Below, in pieces: positions 16,928-25,498 of a DNA stretch of 47,042 nucleotides. This DNA is from a virus. Position numbers and translations under genes: made by a program. Positions within the stretch are counted from its first letter, which is position 1, and each line of letters opens with the position of its first letter. The DNA is taken from positions 1 to 47,042 of the IMG/VR virus record IMGVR_UViG_3300046692_000583. One strand, given 5' to 3'. The notes beneath the pieces were generated by a model. That model made no database searches, was not told the origin of the DNA, and worked only from the letters and a program-made list of their open reading frames with translations.

Positions 16928-17758
16928 ATGAAGAAATTTCGCAGCAACTGGTTCCGCGTCGCCGTCGAAGGCGCGACCTCGGACAAACGCACCATCAAAC
17001 GCGACTGGCTGGAACAGGCCGCGAAGAACTTCAACCCCTCCACCTACGGCGCCCGCATCTGGCTGGAGCATTTCCGCAGCCTGCTGCCGGATAGCCCGTT
17101 CAAGGCCTACGGCGACGTCCTCGCGGTCAAGACCGAAGAAATCGACATCAACGGCCAAAAGAAACTGGCCCTGTTCGCCCAGGTCGAGCCCACCGCCGAC
17201 CTGATCGCCATGAACAAGGCCAAGCAGAAGATCTACACATCAATCGAAATCGACGACAGCTTTGCCGACACCGGAGAGGCCTACATCGTCGGTCTGGCCG
17301 TTACGGACTCCCCCGCCAGCCTTGGCACCGACGTACTCGCCTTCTCAGCGCAAAAGCCCGACGTCAGCCCCTTCAAAGACCGGCACTACTCCGCAACCTC
17401 GATGTTCACCGAGGCCGTCGAAGCCGAACTGACATTCGAAGAGTTTGAAGAAAAGCCCAGCCTCGGCGCCCAGCTCTTCAGCAAGGTGCAAACACTGCTC
17501 AAAGGCAAACAGGCCAAGGATGACAGCGAGTTCGTCCAGATCGGCCAAGCCGTCGAAACCATCGCCGAACACGTCAAAGACCTGCCCGATCAACTGGCCG
17601 CGGAGAAACAGTTTTCCGCAGAACTGAAAACGCAGCTCGACCGGTTGGCCAAGGACTTCACCGAACTGAAAACCAAGCTCTCGACCACCCAGGACCACAA
17701 CCAAAAGACACGCCCTCCCGTCACTGGCGGCGGAAACCACGTCATGACCGACTGCTGA
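16928..17758 (+). CDS. O: P2 gpO-like capsid scaffold and maturation protease
   Basis: A 276-residue protein from ATG 16928; the frame is open upstream but the family begins KKFRSNWFRVAVEGATSD. The N-terminal ~160 residues are the serine protease half (AKQKIYTSIEIDDSFADTGEAY, GLAVTDSPASLGTD). The C-terminal half is an acidic/Lys-rich scaffold with a coiled coil (about 225-260) and a low-complexity tail. It assembles the procapsid and processes gpN, gpQ and itself. Next is N after 17 bases. Confidence 0.95.
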   Translation: MKKFRSNWFRVAVEGATSDKRTIKRDWLEQAAKNFNPSTYGARIWLEHFRSLLPDSPFKAYGDVLAVKTEEIDINGQKKLALFAQVEPTADLIAMNKAKQKIYTSIEIDDSFADTGEAYIVGLAVTDSPASLGTDVLAFSAQKPDVSPFKDRHYSATSMFTEAVEAELTFEEFEEKPSLGAQLFSKVQTLLKGKQAKDDSEFVQIGQAVETIAEHVKDLPDQLAAEKQFSAELKTQLDRLAKDFTELKTKLSTTQDHNQKTRPPVTGGGNHVMTDC

Positions 17759-17775
17759 CACCAAGGACGACTTCC

Positions 17776-18786
17776 ATGCGCAACGACACCCGCAACCTCT
17801 TCAACGCCTACCTCGGCCAATTGACCAAACTGCACGGCGTCCCCGACGTCACCACCAAATTCGCCACCGCCCCCAGCGTCACCCAGACACTGGAAACCCG
17901 CATGCAGGAATCCAGTCAGTTCCTCAGCGCGATCAACATCTATGGCGTCACCGAGCAGATGGGCGAAAAGATCGGCATGGGCATCGGCGGGCCGAACGCC
18001 GGCACTACCGACACCACCCAGAAAGACCGCGAAACCACCGACATCACAACCCTCGATGACCGCGGCTACTTCTGCTCACAGACCAACTTCGACACTCATC
18101 TGCGCTACAGCAAGCTGGATGCCTGGGCCAAGTTCCCCGACTTCCAGGCGCGCATCCGTGACGCGATCCTGAAACGCCAGGCGCTGGACCGCATCCTGAT
18201 CGGCTGGAACGGCACCAGCCGCGCCGCCACCTCAAACCCGGCGACCAACCCACTGCGCCAGGACGTCAACATCGGTTGGCTGCAAAAGATGCGCACCGAA
18301 AACGCCGCGCGGGTGATGAAGGAAATCGCTGAAGGCTCAGCAAAAATCGCCATCGGCATCGGCAAAGACTTCACCAACCTCGATGCCCTGGTGTTCAGCA
18401 TGGTCGAAGAGTTCATCGCGCCCTGGTACCAGGAAGATCCGGATCTGGTGGTGATCTGCGGCCGCCAGCTGCTGGCCGATAAATACTTCCCGATCATCAA
18501 CAAGGACAACGCCCCAAGCGAGATGCTGGCCGCCGACATCGTCACCAGCCAGAAACGCCTGGGCAACTTGCCGGCGGTGCGCGTGCCGTACTTCCCGGCA
18601 CGCGGACTGCTGGTGACCAAGCTCGAAAACCTGTCGATCTACTGGCAGGAAGGCAGCCGCCGCCGCACCGTCCTCGACAACGCCAAGCGCGACCGCATCG
18701 AAAACTATGAGTCAGTCAACGACGCCTACGTGATCGAGGACCTGGAATGCGCAGCCCTCGCTGAAAACATCGAAATCGCATCGTAG
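17776..18786 (+). CDS. N: P2 gpN-like major capsid protein
   Basis: A 336-residue protein of P2 capsid length. Recognisable parts are the N-terminal NLFNAYLGQLTKLHG with the cleavable region that follows, DRGYFCSQTNFDTHLRYSKLDAWAKF, RQALDRILIGWNG, and the C-terminal NYESVNDAYVIEDL. The HK97-fold shell protein is cleaved by gpO during maturation. Codon use is strongly GC-biased like the other late genes. Confidence 0.97.
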   Translation: MRNDTRNLFNAYLGQLTKLHGVPDVTTKFATAPSVTQTLETRMQESSQFLSAINIYGVTEQMGEKIGMGIGGPNAGTTDTTQKDRETTDITTLDDRGYFCSQTNFDTHLRYSKLDAWAKFPDFQARIRDAILKRQALDRILIGWNGTSRAATSNPATNPLRQDVNIGWLQKMRTENAARVMKEIAEGSAKIAIGIGKDFTNLDALVFSMVEEFIAPWYQEDPDLVVICGRQLLADKYFPIINKDNAPSEMLAADIVTSQKRLGNLPAVRVPYFPARGLLVTKLENLSIYWQEGSRRRTVLDNAKRDRIENYESVNDAYVIEDLECAALAENIEIAS

Positions 18787-18796
18787 GCAGACGACC

Positions 18797-19495
18797 ATGA
18801 CCAACCCCTGCCGTCATCACTTCCTGCGCGTCACGGCCGCCATTGAAGCCGCCGCGGTCGAACCCAACCAGACCATGGCCGGCGCGACCGCCTACGAACA
18901 TCAACTCAACCAAATGCTGCAAGATCGCTTGCGCCTGAAACAGATCCAGTCCAATCAGGGCAAGGCCGAACTCAAACGCCAGCTGCTCCCTGAATACGTG
19001 CCCTACGTGCAAGGTGTGCTGGAAGCCGGGCTCGGTGCGCAAGATGAAGTGCTAACCACCATCATGGTCTGGCGCTTCGATGCCGGCGACTTCAGCGGTG
19101 GCCTCGACATTGCCGAGTACGTGCTGAAACACAAAATGGTCATGCCGGATCGCTTCGCCCGCACGTTGGGCTGCCTGGTCGCCGAAGACATTGCCACGGC
19201 GGCGTTGAGTGCCCAGAAGATCAACGAACCGTTCGACCTGGCCACCCTGCATCGCGCTGCCGAACTGACCGACACCGAAGACATGCCCGACCAGGCCCGC
19301 GCCAAGCTGTTCCTCGCCATAGGCCGCGCCACCCTGGAAGGCATCACCGAAGAACTACCCGGCCCACCCGGTCAAGTTCAGGCCGGCATCGACTTGCTGA
19401 AAAAAGCCATCGAGCTGCACGACGCCTGCGGTGGCAAAAAAGATCTGGAGCGGGCCGAACGCCTGCTCAACAAACTCGCCGCCATCAGCGGCTAA
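18797..19495 (+). CDS. M: P2 gpM-like terminase small subunit (endonuclease)
   Basis: A 232-residue protein matching gpM in length and in place between N and L. Typical are a central MVWRFDAGDFSGGLDIAEYVLKH segment and a C-terminal helical stretch (AIELHDACGGKKDLERAERLLNKL). With gpP it forms the cos-cutting terminase. Start ATG 18797 is 10 bases after the N stop. Confidence 0.95.
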   Translation: MTNPCRHHFLRVTAAIEAAAVEPNQTMAGATAYEHQLNQMLQDRLRLKQIQSNQGKAELKRQLLPEYVPYVQGVLEAGLGAQDEVLTTIMVWRFDAGDFSGGLDIAEYVLKHKMVMPDRFARTLGCLVAEDIATAALSAQKINEPFDLATLHRAAELTDTEDMPDQARAKLFLAIGRATLEGITEELPGPPGQVQAGIDLLKKAIELHDACGGKKDLERAERLLNKLAAISG

Positions 19496-19598
19496 CCGAG
19501 CGTCCCCACGCACCCCGCCGGCTCGGGGCGGATCGGTCAGGCCACGTACCTGAACGTGAAGTCCCGACCACCGGCGACCTATTGCAGAGTGCAGATCC

Positions 19599-20060
19599 AT
19601 GAGCGGATTCATAGCGGGCGGAAAGGTCCCCACCGGCCACATCAACACCGACCCTTTTTGGCCATCGATCGAACTGGACGACGTGCGCGGCACGTTGAGA
19701 ATCGATTCCAGCGTCACCGCCATCCGACTGGAAACCGCGACCATCGCCGCCGCGATCAGCGTCAACCGCGAGTTGGCCGAGTGGCGCCGTACCAAACAGG
19801 TCGAGGGCTACACCACCCTCACCGACGTCCCCGCCAATCGGGTCAAAAACATATCGCAGTACGCCCACCTGTACCAACGGGCGATCTATGCCGCAACCGG
19901 TGCCGAAATCTGCGAGCGCTATCGCTCCTACGACAGCACCAACAGCGGCAACCACAACGCCGACGACCTGACCCCGAGCATCGATGAGCTACGACGTGAT
20001 CAGCGCTGGGCCGTGCGCGACTTCCTCGGCCTCGGCCGCACCACTGTGGAGTTGATCTGA
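19599..20060 (+). CDS. L: P2 gpL-like head completion/stabilisation protein
   Basis: A 153-residue protein. The P2 gpL pattern is visible: an acidic N-terminal part (NTDPFWPSIELDDVRG), then a helix with VRLETA-like residues, and the C-terminal IDELRRDQRWAVRDFLG(R) segment typical of this family. It joins the portal region to the tail after packaging. The stop overlaps the start of X by one base. Confidence 0.94.
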   Translation: MSGFIAGGKVPTGHINTDPFWPSIELDDVRGTLRIDSSVTAIRLETATIAAAISVNRELAEWRRTKQVEGYTTLTDVPANRVKNISQYAHLYQRAIYAATGAEICERYRSYDSTNSGNHNADDLTPSIDELRRDQRWAVRDFLGLGRTTVELI

Positions 20061-20272
20061 TGGCCGTCACCGTTCGCGCCCAGCAAAACGACACCGTGGA
20101 TGCCCTCTGCTGGCGGCATTACGGCCGGACCGCTGGCGTGACCGAAGCCGTACTTGAAGCCAATCCCGGACTGGCGGACCACGGGCCGACATTGCCCCAA
20201 GGCCTGGCCATGCACATGCCCGAAACACAAGTCGCAGCCCCTCAACGGCAGAGTGTGAACCTATGGGACTGA
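20060..20272 (+). CDS. X: P2 gpX-like tail protein
   Basis: A 70-residue LysM-like protein beginning AVTVRAQQNDTVDALCWRHYGRT, which is the usual form of gpX. These small proteins act in tail assembly, probably at the baseplate. It is the last recognisable gene before the region where the lysis cassette would be expected. Confidence 0.93.
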   Translation: MAVTVRAQQNDTVDALCWRHYGRTAGVTEAVLEANPGLADHGPTLPQGLAMHMPETQVAAPQRQSVNLWD

Positions 20273-20358
20273 ATACACGGCAACTAAAGTCGCCAGCGAC
20301 AGCCCAGGCCGAGCTTCAATTACTGATACTTCGACGTTACTTCGCTCTTTTAACCCTA
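20263..20358 (+). pseudogene. Truncated ORF overlapping the end of X
   Basis: ATG 20263 overlaps the X stop (ATGGGACTGA), the arrangement expected for a coupled next gene. The frame runs only 31 codons with no membrane or enzyme character and stops at 20356-20358. I interpret it as the front of a lost lysis-region gene or as a chance frame. Confidence 0.35.
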
Positions 20359-20362
20359 TAAA

Positions 20363-20692
20363 TCAATCCAACTCATCCAGCCCAGACATATACTGCTTTA
20401 AAAATAAACTTTTCAAATGATTGTAGCCAATCTGGTTAACCTCATATTGGTAAGTTACTGCATTAGGCCCCACTGTCATTGGATCTGTAGCATAGAAAAT
20501 AACACCATTAGACGGATCACTATAACTTAACACATCCCACTGACCCAAATACTTAACAGCAGTAACCTTTATAGTATTTGTTTGAAAATAGAGCGTCGCA
20601 TGATCCTTAGTCCTTGCAGGAACGGGATCAAGCACCACCTCATCATAACCATCCTTAACAGTCACAGAAAAAAACATTGACTTCTTCGCCAT
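20363..20692 (-). CDS. Hypothetical protein replacing lysis region (second gene)
   Basis: A 109-residue protein with a good ribosome binding site (GGAG six bases before ATG 20690-20692). Composition suggests a beta-rich soluble protein: many Tyr, Val, Thr and Asp residues, and no cysteine, signal peptide or transmembrane helix. I recognise no family. The gene is AT-rich and lies opposite to the late genes, so it should be expressed in the lysogen. It follows the gene at 20760-21020 by 67 bases, probably on one transcript. Confidence 0.72.
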   Translation of the reverse strand: MAKKSMFFSVTVKDGYDEVVLDPVPARTKDHATLYFQTNTIKVTAVKYLGQWDVLSYSDPSNGVIFYATDPMTVGPNAVTYQYEVNQIGYNHLKSLFLKQYMSGLDELD

Positions 20693-20759
20693 TACTTACT
20701 CCAACAAAATCAAAATCGCCTACTTATCTCACAGTAGCCCAATAACTCTAGGGAGCAAA

Positions 20760-21020
20760 TCACTCTCTGATTTCAACGATGCTTTTAATATCTAAATAAT
20801 CAATAAGCAATCGAGGTCCATCGCCTACTGCCACTTCACATACTCCATAGTATTCCCAGCCACCTTGTCCAGCGTTGTTACCAACCCGGTGACCACAGAT
20901 TAAGCCTTCGATTATTTTCTCATTATGCAGAATGATCTGAACACGGCCAAATATTGGGATATCACGATTAATCTGAGCAAACTGTTTCTGCTCATTATAA
21001 GATGAGGTCCATCGTGCCAT
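20760..21020 (-). CDS. Hypothetical protein replacing lysis region (first gene)
   Basis: An 86-residue protein preceded by an excellent ribosome binding site (AAGGAG, eight bases before ATG). The pattern FGRVQIILHNEKIIEGLICGHRVGN followed by a Trp/Tyr pair and DIKSIVEI suggests a small beta-barrel (Sm/SH3-like) fold, but this is only a visual impression. I know no homologue with a function. It is AT-rich and leftward, at the place of holin/endolysin genes in P2-like phages. Confidence 0.75.
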   Translation of the reverse strand: MARWTSSYNEQKQFAQINRDIPIFGRVQIILHNEKIIEGLICGHRVGNNAGQGGWEYYGVCEVAVGDGPRLLIDYLDIKSIVEIRE

Positions 21021-21482
21021 TTTATACTCCTTTCTTAACCCCGATTTTTTAAAAGATCAGAATTACACTTAAAGTTGTTTGATAGAGAAAACCGAGGCAA
21101 CGCTACTATTTTGGCATCATGCTGTCTAGCCCCCATCCTCAAAGAGTAGGAATAATCTCCCCTCCTGCGCGTCTGCCTGCTGAATCAGCGATCGTTTGTA
21201 GCCATTCCAGCTACAGATCTACGCAACGGAAAAAAGAAGCGCTTAACACCATTATCATCGCCATCAACAATCACCCGCCGACTAGCCTTTTCTGGCTGCT
21301 GGTGGGCCGCAGTAAGCCGCTGCCAGCTAATCTCGATACGCATCGAGTGCTTTCCGGTCGTGATGTTCTCTGCCAAGCGGAGCCGTTTCCATCATCGATG
21401 TATAACCAGCGGACCTACTAGATCCGCTTCATAGCCATCTGAGCAAAATGATCACTAAAGCCGAACATTCGAAGCTTCCTAC
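21021..21482. other. Gap between lysis-region replacement genes and R
   Basis: About 460 bases hold the promoter of the leftward pair at the left edge. A 100-codon rightward frame (21119-21421) has no lysis-protein features (no signal peptide, no lipobox, no catalytic motif), and its composition is not convincing. I looked for remnants of spanin genes before R and saw none I could defend. Confidence 0.5.
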
Positions 21483-21959
21483 ATGAATAAACCCGAAAGT
21501 CTCCGCACACACTTACTCGCTACAATCCCCGAACTCAAGCACAACCCTGACCGGTTACTAATGTTCATCGACAACGGCAAAGTTCGCTGCACTGCTGCGG
21601 CGAGCCTGTCGTTCGAGTACAGCTTCCACCTGCAGATCATCCTCACCGACTTCGCCGGCCATCCCGATAGCGTCATGCTGCCCGTGCTCGGTTGGCTGAG
21701 CGTGCATCAGTCCGAGTTGCTGGAGAACCTGAACAAATCCGCCGACGGTATCCAGTTCGAGGCCGACATCCTCGACAATAGCAAGGTCGATTTAAGCCTG
21801 AGCCTACCCCTAACCGAACGGGTGGTGGTGGGCAAGGACGACCAAGGCAACACCACCATTCGCCATCCAGGTGAACCACAGCAAGTTGCCGCGTTTCTCG
21901 ATCCACACTGGGTGCCGGGTGCCCAGCGCACCGGCAGTGAATGGGTAGTGCCGCAATGA
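21483..21959 (+). CDS. R: P2 gpR-like tail completion protein
   Basis: A 158-residue protein. The start (MNKPESLRTHL) and the segment FEYSFHLQIILTDFAGHPD...LPVLGWLSVHQSELL are typical of gpR. It completes the tail for head joining. The stop overlaps the start of S by 19 bases. Confidence 0.93.
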   Translation: MNKPESLRTHLLATIPELKHNPDRLLMFIDNGKVRCTAAASLSFEYSFHLQIILTDFAGHPDSVMLPVLGWLSVHQSELLENLNKSADGIQFEADILDNSKVDLSLSLPLTERVVVGKDDQGNTTIRHPGEPQQVAAFLDPHWVPGAQRTGSEWVVPQ

Positions 21960-22414
21960 CCAACCGGTTGGAAGCGCTGGAGGAATGGGCAGCAGGACTG
22001 CTCGGGCAACTTGAACCGGTATCGCGCAACAAGCTTGCCCGCAGCCTCGGCCAAGCATTGCGACGGAGTCAGCAGCAACGAATCATCGTCCAACGAAATC
22101 CTGACGGCAGCAAATACGCGCCACGTAAACAACGCAACCTTCGCGGTAAGCAGAGACGGGTTAAGCGAAGGGTCCAGATGTTTCAGAAACTGCGCACGGT
22201 CAGATTCTTGAAGGTTCAAGGTGATGGCAATACGATCAGCGTCGGATTCACCGGGCGCATTGCTCGCATTGCGCGGGTGCATCAGTATGGGCTAAAGGAT
22301 CGTGCTGAGCGTGGCACTCTAGACGTTACGTACGATAAACGGGAGTTATTAGGATTTACCGAAGCGGATCTTGATCTTATCCGCAACGGCTTACTGCTGC
22401 ACTTAACGAGCTAA
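21941..22414 (+). CDS. S: P2 gpS-like tail completion / virion morphogenesis protein
   Basis: A 157-residue basic protein of the phage virion morphogenesis family. Typical elements are the N-terminal LEEWAAGLLGQL, the RNPDGSKYAPRK motif, and the C-terminal ARVHQYGLKDR and LGFTEADLDLI. It acts with gpR in tail completion. The start at 21941 (MGSAAMTNRLEAL) could also be ATG 21956. Confidence 0.93.
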   Translation: MGSAAMTNRLEALEEWAAGLLGQLEPVSRNKLARSLGQALRRSQQQRIIVQRNPDGSKYAPRKQRNLRGKQRRVKRRVQMFQKLRTVRFLKVQGDGNTISVGFTGRIARIARVHQYGLKDRAERGTLDVTYDKRELLGFTEADLDLIRNGLLLHLTS

Positions 22415-22479
22415 AAGCTCTTAATTCACATTTTCGCCAATACTGCATCCCGTCCATGGATATCGTGATGAAGATAGGC

Positions 22480-23475
22480 TTAAACGGAATTTTTCTTGAT
22501 GGCTCGCAGTTCCACCATAAGCTTCTCACCCTCGGCGGTTAGCCCCCATAGAGGGTCAACCATATCGCCAACAACATTCGAAAGACCAATAGTTACTACA
22601 CCGAGAGCCTGTAGCTGAATGGCAACGGTTTGAAAGTCTTGATCTTGCAGTTCAGACATAATAGTGGGATAGCCCAATTGAGAGCAAACCGCTTCTAGCA
22701 ATACCCCCTTAACCGAGGATTCCTTCTGATGACTCATCAAATAAGGCGATATATAATAAAAAATCTTCCCCCATGTACACTTTGCGGCCCATCCAAAAGT
22801 TCGATTCCCATCCCAATGGCTCCCATTCAATGTAAACACATCATCAAAACCTGCCAAATCTGGCACATCGTAAATTGCCTTCTTTAACACCTTGACTTGA
22901 GCCAACTCTAAACCCAACTTGTCATTTTCTTTACGAAGTTCATTTATTTCTTTAAGGAGCTCTTCGCTAGATCCCTCGCTTGCGCGTATCCAACCCACAG
23001 CTGGAAAGGCCTTCATAGTTTTAACAAGGCTCAATGAAACCAAACCTGGTAGATCGCTAGGAGATGTCCAGTACTTAACGAGCCGCCCTTTCGAAACTTT
23101 ATCTCTAAAAGCTTGAAGTTTTTCTCTTGCCTCTTCGGAAATTTCTGACTTCTCAAGAGTCAGTTTATCCGGGCTACCGTGTAGCAAGGCCACTACCTTT
23201 ATACCCTTCTCTACTGCGTAATCGAACTCCATTTCTGTATAACTTAGCCCCTCAGCACCTACAGTGCCATACCTTCCGCCGACAATCAGAAGATAATAAT
23301 CGCAATCATCAATTATTTTCTTAATGAAGGCCCATTGCTCCTCATCAGTAGCAGGAAATAGCTCCATACCTGCGGGAATGCAATCCATCTCCATTAATAT
23401 TTGAGTTACATTCTTCCTTTCATCCATTAAATCTGTATATGTCGAACTTACGAAAACCTGATAGCGCTTATCCAT
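22480..23475 (-). CDS. DUF4062 (TIR-like fold) protein, candidate immunity moron
   Basis: A 331-residue protein. The first ~95 residues are a DUF4062 domain: [43 protein letters not shown] and [13 protein letters not shown]4062 is related in fold to TIR/SEFIR domains and is frequent at the N-terminus of NLR-type and other immune proteins. A coiled coil follows (about 185-215), then a ~110-residue C-terminal region with no recognised family. I chose ATG 23475, after a G-rich ribosome binding site; the frame opens at 23502. It lies opposite to the late genes between S and V, which is the orf30 cargo locus of P2-like prophages. Confidence 0.82.
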   Translation of the reverse strand: MDKRYQVFVSSTYTDLMDERKNVTQILMEMDCIPAGMELFPATDEEQWAFIKKIIDDCDYYLLIVGGRYGTVGAEGLSYTEMEFDYAVEKGIKVVALLHGSPDKLTLEKSEISEEAREKLQAFRDKVSKGRLVKYWTSPSDLPGLVSLSLVKTMKAFPAVGWIRASEGSSEELLKEINELRKENDKLGLELAQVKVLKKAIYDVPDLAGFDDVFTLNGSHWDGNRTFGWAAKCTWGKIFYYISPYLMSHQKESSVKGVLLEAVCSQLGYPTIMSELQDQDFQTVAIQLQALGVVTIGLSNVVGDMVDPLWGLTAEGEKLMVELRAIKKNSV

Positions 23476-23602
23476 TCCCCACCCCATGCTGCCATGCGTC
23501 AAAATTTAATTGATATTCGGTGACATACCATCGTTCTGCATTGATTAACTGCAGCCTAACTTTGTACACGCTCTGGCGGGCGTCCGCACAGCCAAATTAT
23601 GA

Positions 23603-23623
23603 TTGTGTAGTCAGGCTATACAA
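23603..23623 (+). promoter_or_regulatory. Ogr-type activator dyad upstream of V
   Basis: TTGTG-N11-TACAA, the best of three such dyads; the inner arms also pair (GTAG/CTAT). It lies 58 bases (centre) before the V start, suitable for a late promoter driving V W J I H G. An inverted repeat TGTGCG/CGCACA encloses GAGGAG in the leader (23633-23659). Confidence 0.68.
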
Positions 23624-23670
23624 GCCTGGCGCTGTGCGTTACTGCGCGAGGAGCGCACATTATCTGCACC

Positions 23671-24243
23671 ATGAACGACTTATCCACCCTCGCCCGTCTG
23701 ATCGAAAACCTCATCCGCTTCGGCACCATCGCCGCAGTCCAGATGGCCCCACCACGCGTCCAGGTTAAATCCGGATCGCTGACCACCGCTTGGCTGCCAT
23801 GGATCGCCCCCCGTGCCGGAGCCGACCGCGAGTGGAATCCGCCAACCGTTGACGAACAGGTCATCCTATTCAGCCCATCCGGCCAACTCGGCAATGGCAT
23901 CGTCCTCACCGGTCTGTTTAGCGATCACATCCCCGCCAACGGCGACCGCGAAGGACTGCACCGCCGCACCTACCGTGACGGCGCCGTCATCGAATACGAC
24001 AGCGTCACCCACCACCTGAACGCCACCCTGCCCGAGAAAGGCACCACCAATCTGGTCAGTACCGGTGGCATCAACATCGTCGGCCCGATCACCCATAACG
24101 GCGACTACACCCAAACCGGCAACCAAACCATCACCGGCAAAATCACCGCATCCGTGGATGTGGTCGCGGCCAACATCAGCCTGGTCAAACACCCCCACGG
24201 CGGCGTCATGCCAGGCGGCGGCATCACAGGACTGCCACAGTGA
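23671..24243 (+). CDS. V: P2 gpV-like baseplate spike protein
   Basis: A 190-residue protein. The N-terminal OB-fold part contains MAPPRVQVKSGSLTTAWLPW and WNPPTVDEQVILFSPSGQL, characteristic of gpV. The C-terminal part has repetitive beta-helix spacing (TNLVSTGGINIVGP, GKITASVDVV) and ends HPHGGVMPGGG, where His residues can bind the tip metal. It is the membrane-piercing spike under the tail tube. Confidence 0.95.
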   Translation: MNDLSTLARLIENLIRFGTIAAVQMAPPRVQVKSGSLTTAWLPWIAPRAGADREWNPPTVDEQVILFSPSGQLGNGIVLTGLFSDHIPANGDREGLHRRTYRDGAVIEYDSVTHHLNATLPEKGTTNLVSTGGINIVGPITHNGDYTQTGNQTITGKITASVDVVAANISLVKHPHGGVMPGGGITGLPQ

Positions 24244-24584
24244 ACCGAGAAACCGGCGCCACCCTCGACCTAGTCGAACACATCACCCAGTCCGTCACCG
24301 ACATCCTGACCACCCGCCTCGGCACCCGCATCATGCGCCGCGAGTACGGCAGCTTGCTGCCCGAGCTGGTGGACCAACCGTTCAACGACTTCATCCGCTT
24401 GCAGGCGTACGCCGCCACCGTCATGGCGCTAATGCGCTGGGAGCCACGCATCAGCCTCAGTCGCCTGCAATTACTCGGTGCCACGTTGGCAGGCCAATCA
24501 ACGCTGGATCTTGAGGGCAGCATTGTTGATACCAATGAGCCGCTGAGCCTCAGCGTTCCCTTGCGACTGGGGGGTAGCGCATGA
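24240..24584 (+). CDS. W: P2 gpW-like baseplate protein (gp25 family)
   Basis: A 114-residue protein. The pattern HITQSVTDILTTRLGTRIMRREYGS is the gp25/gpW baseplate core, with the conserved EYGS(L) turn. It nucleates the sheath at the baseplate wedge. The start overlaps the V stop by four bases and the stop overlaps J. Confidence 0.95.
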   Translation: MNRETGATLDLVEHITQSVTDILTTRLGTRIMRREYGSLLPELVDQPFNDFIRLQAYAATVMALMRWEPRISLSRLQLLGATLAGQSTLDLEGSIVDTNEPLSLSVPLRLGGSA

Positions 24585-25498
24585 ACACCTTCGTCGCCAT
24601 CGACCTCAGCCAGCTCCCAGCACCACAGGTCGTCGAACAGATCGATTACGAGCAGATCCTTGCCGAGCGCAAAGCCTATGCCATCAGCCTCTGGCCAACC
24701 GAGGAACAGGCCGAAATCGCAGCACGCCTGAACATGGAATCGGAACCGCTGACCAAACTGCTCGAGGAAAACGCCTACCGCGAAATGATCTGGCGGCAGC
24801 GGGTCAATGAGGCATCAGCGGCGAACATGCTCGCCCTGGCCAAGGGCGCCGACCTGGAGAACCTCGCCGCCAACTACAACGTGAAGCGCTTGGTCATTCA
24901 GGTCGCCAACCCTTCAGCCGTGCCACCCATTCCCAAGCTGATGGAAAGCGACGACAGCCTGCGCGAACGTGCGCAAATGGCTTGGGAAGGGCTCAGTACA
25001 GCAGGCCCACGCAACAGCTACATCTTCCACGCACGTTCCGCCGACGGCCGCGTGGCCGACGCCACCGCAGAAAGTCCTAAACCCTCAGAAGCAGTCATCA
25101 CCGTGCAATCAGCACTGGGCGACGGCAGCGCCTCGGCGGATCTGCTGGCCGTGGTTAAAGCCTACCTAAGCGACGATGACCGCCGCCCATTAGGCGACCG
25201 CCTGAAGGTTCAAGGCGCACAGATCATCTATTACGAAATCAGCGCTGAACTTTACCTCTTAACATCGGGGCCAGAGTCAGAGCTGATCCTGAAAGCGGCC
25301 GAAGAACGGCTGCTGAAATTTGTGCATCAACGCCGTCGGCTGGGGCTGGAGATATCCGAATCCATCCTCCACGCCTCGCTGCACGTCGAGGGTGTACGCA
25401 AGGTGGTGCTGAACGAGTGGGAAGACATTGTCGCCACTCCTTACCAAGCCCCCTACTGCACCGACATCGACCTGTCACTGGGGCTTGATGATGACTGA
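24581..25498 (+). CDS. J: P2 gpJ-like baseplate assembly protein
   Basis: A 305-residue protein. The family begins with a Leu/Pro-rich segment followed by QIDYEQILAERKA, then YREMIWRQRVNEAS, ARSADGRVADA and a C-terminal beta-sheet part. It forms the baseplate wedge with gpW and gpI. It overlaps both neighbours by a few bases, showing a tightly coupled operon. Confidence 0.95.
   Translation: MNTFVAIDLSQLPAPQVVEQIDYEQILAERKAYAISLWPTEEQAEIAARLNMESEPLTKLLEENAYREMIWRQRVNEASAANMLALAKGADLENLAANYNVKRLVIQVANPSAVPPIPKLMESDDSLRERAQMAWEGLSTAGPRNSYIFHARSADGRVADATAESPKPSEAVITVQSALGDGSASADLLAVVKAYLSDDDRRPLGDRLKVQGAQIIYYEISAELYLLTSGPESELILKAAEERLLKFVHQRRRLGLEISESILHASLHVEGVRKVVLNEWEDIVATPYQAPYCTDIDLSLGLDDD

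Noticed and set aside
21119-21421. Frame before R as a spanin or endolysin remnant
   Set aside because: No signal peptide, lipobox, Pro-rich region or catalytic motif; not defensible as a lysis gene.
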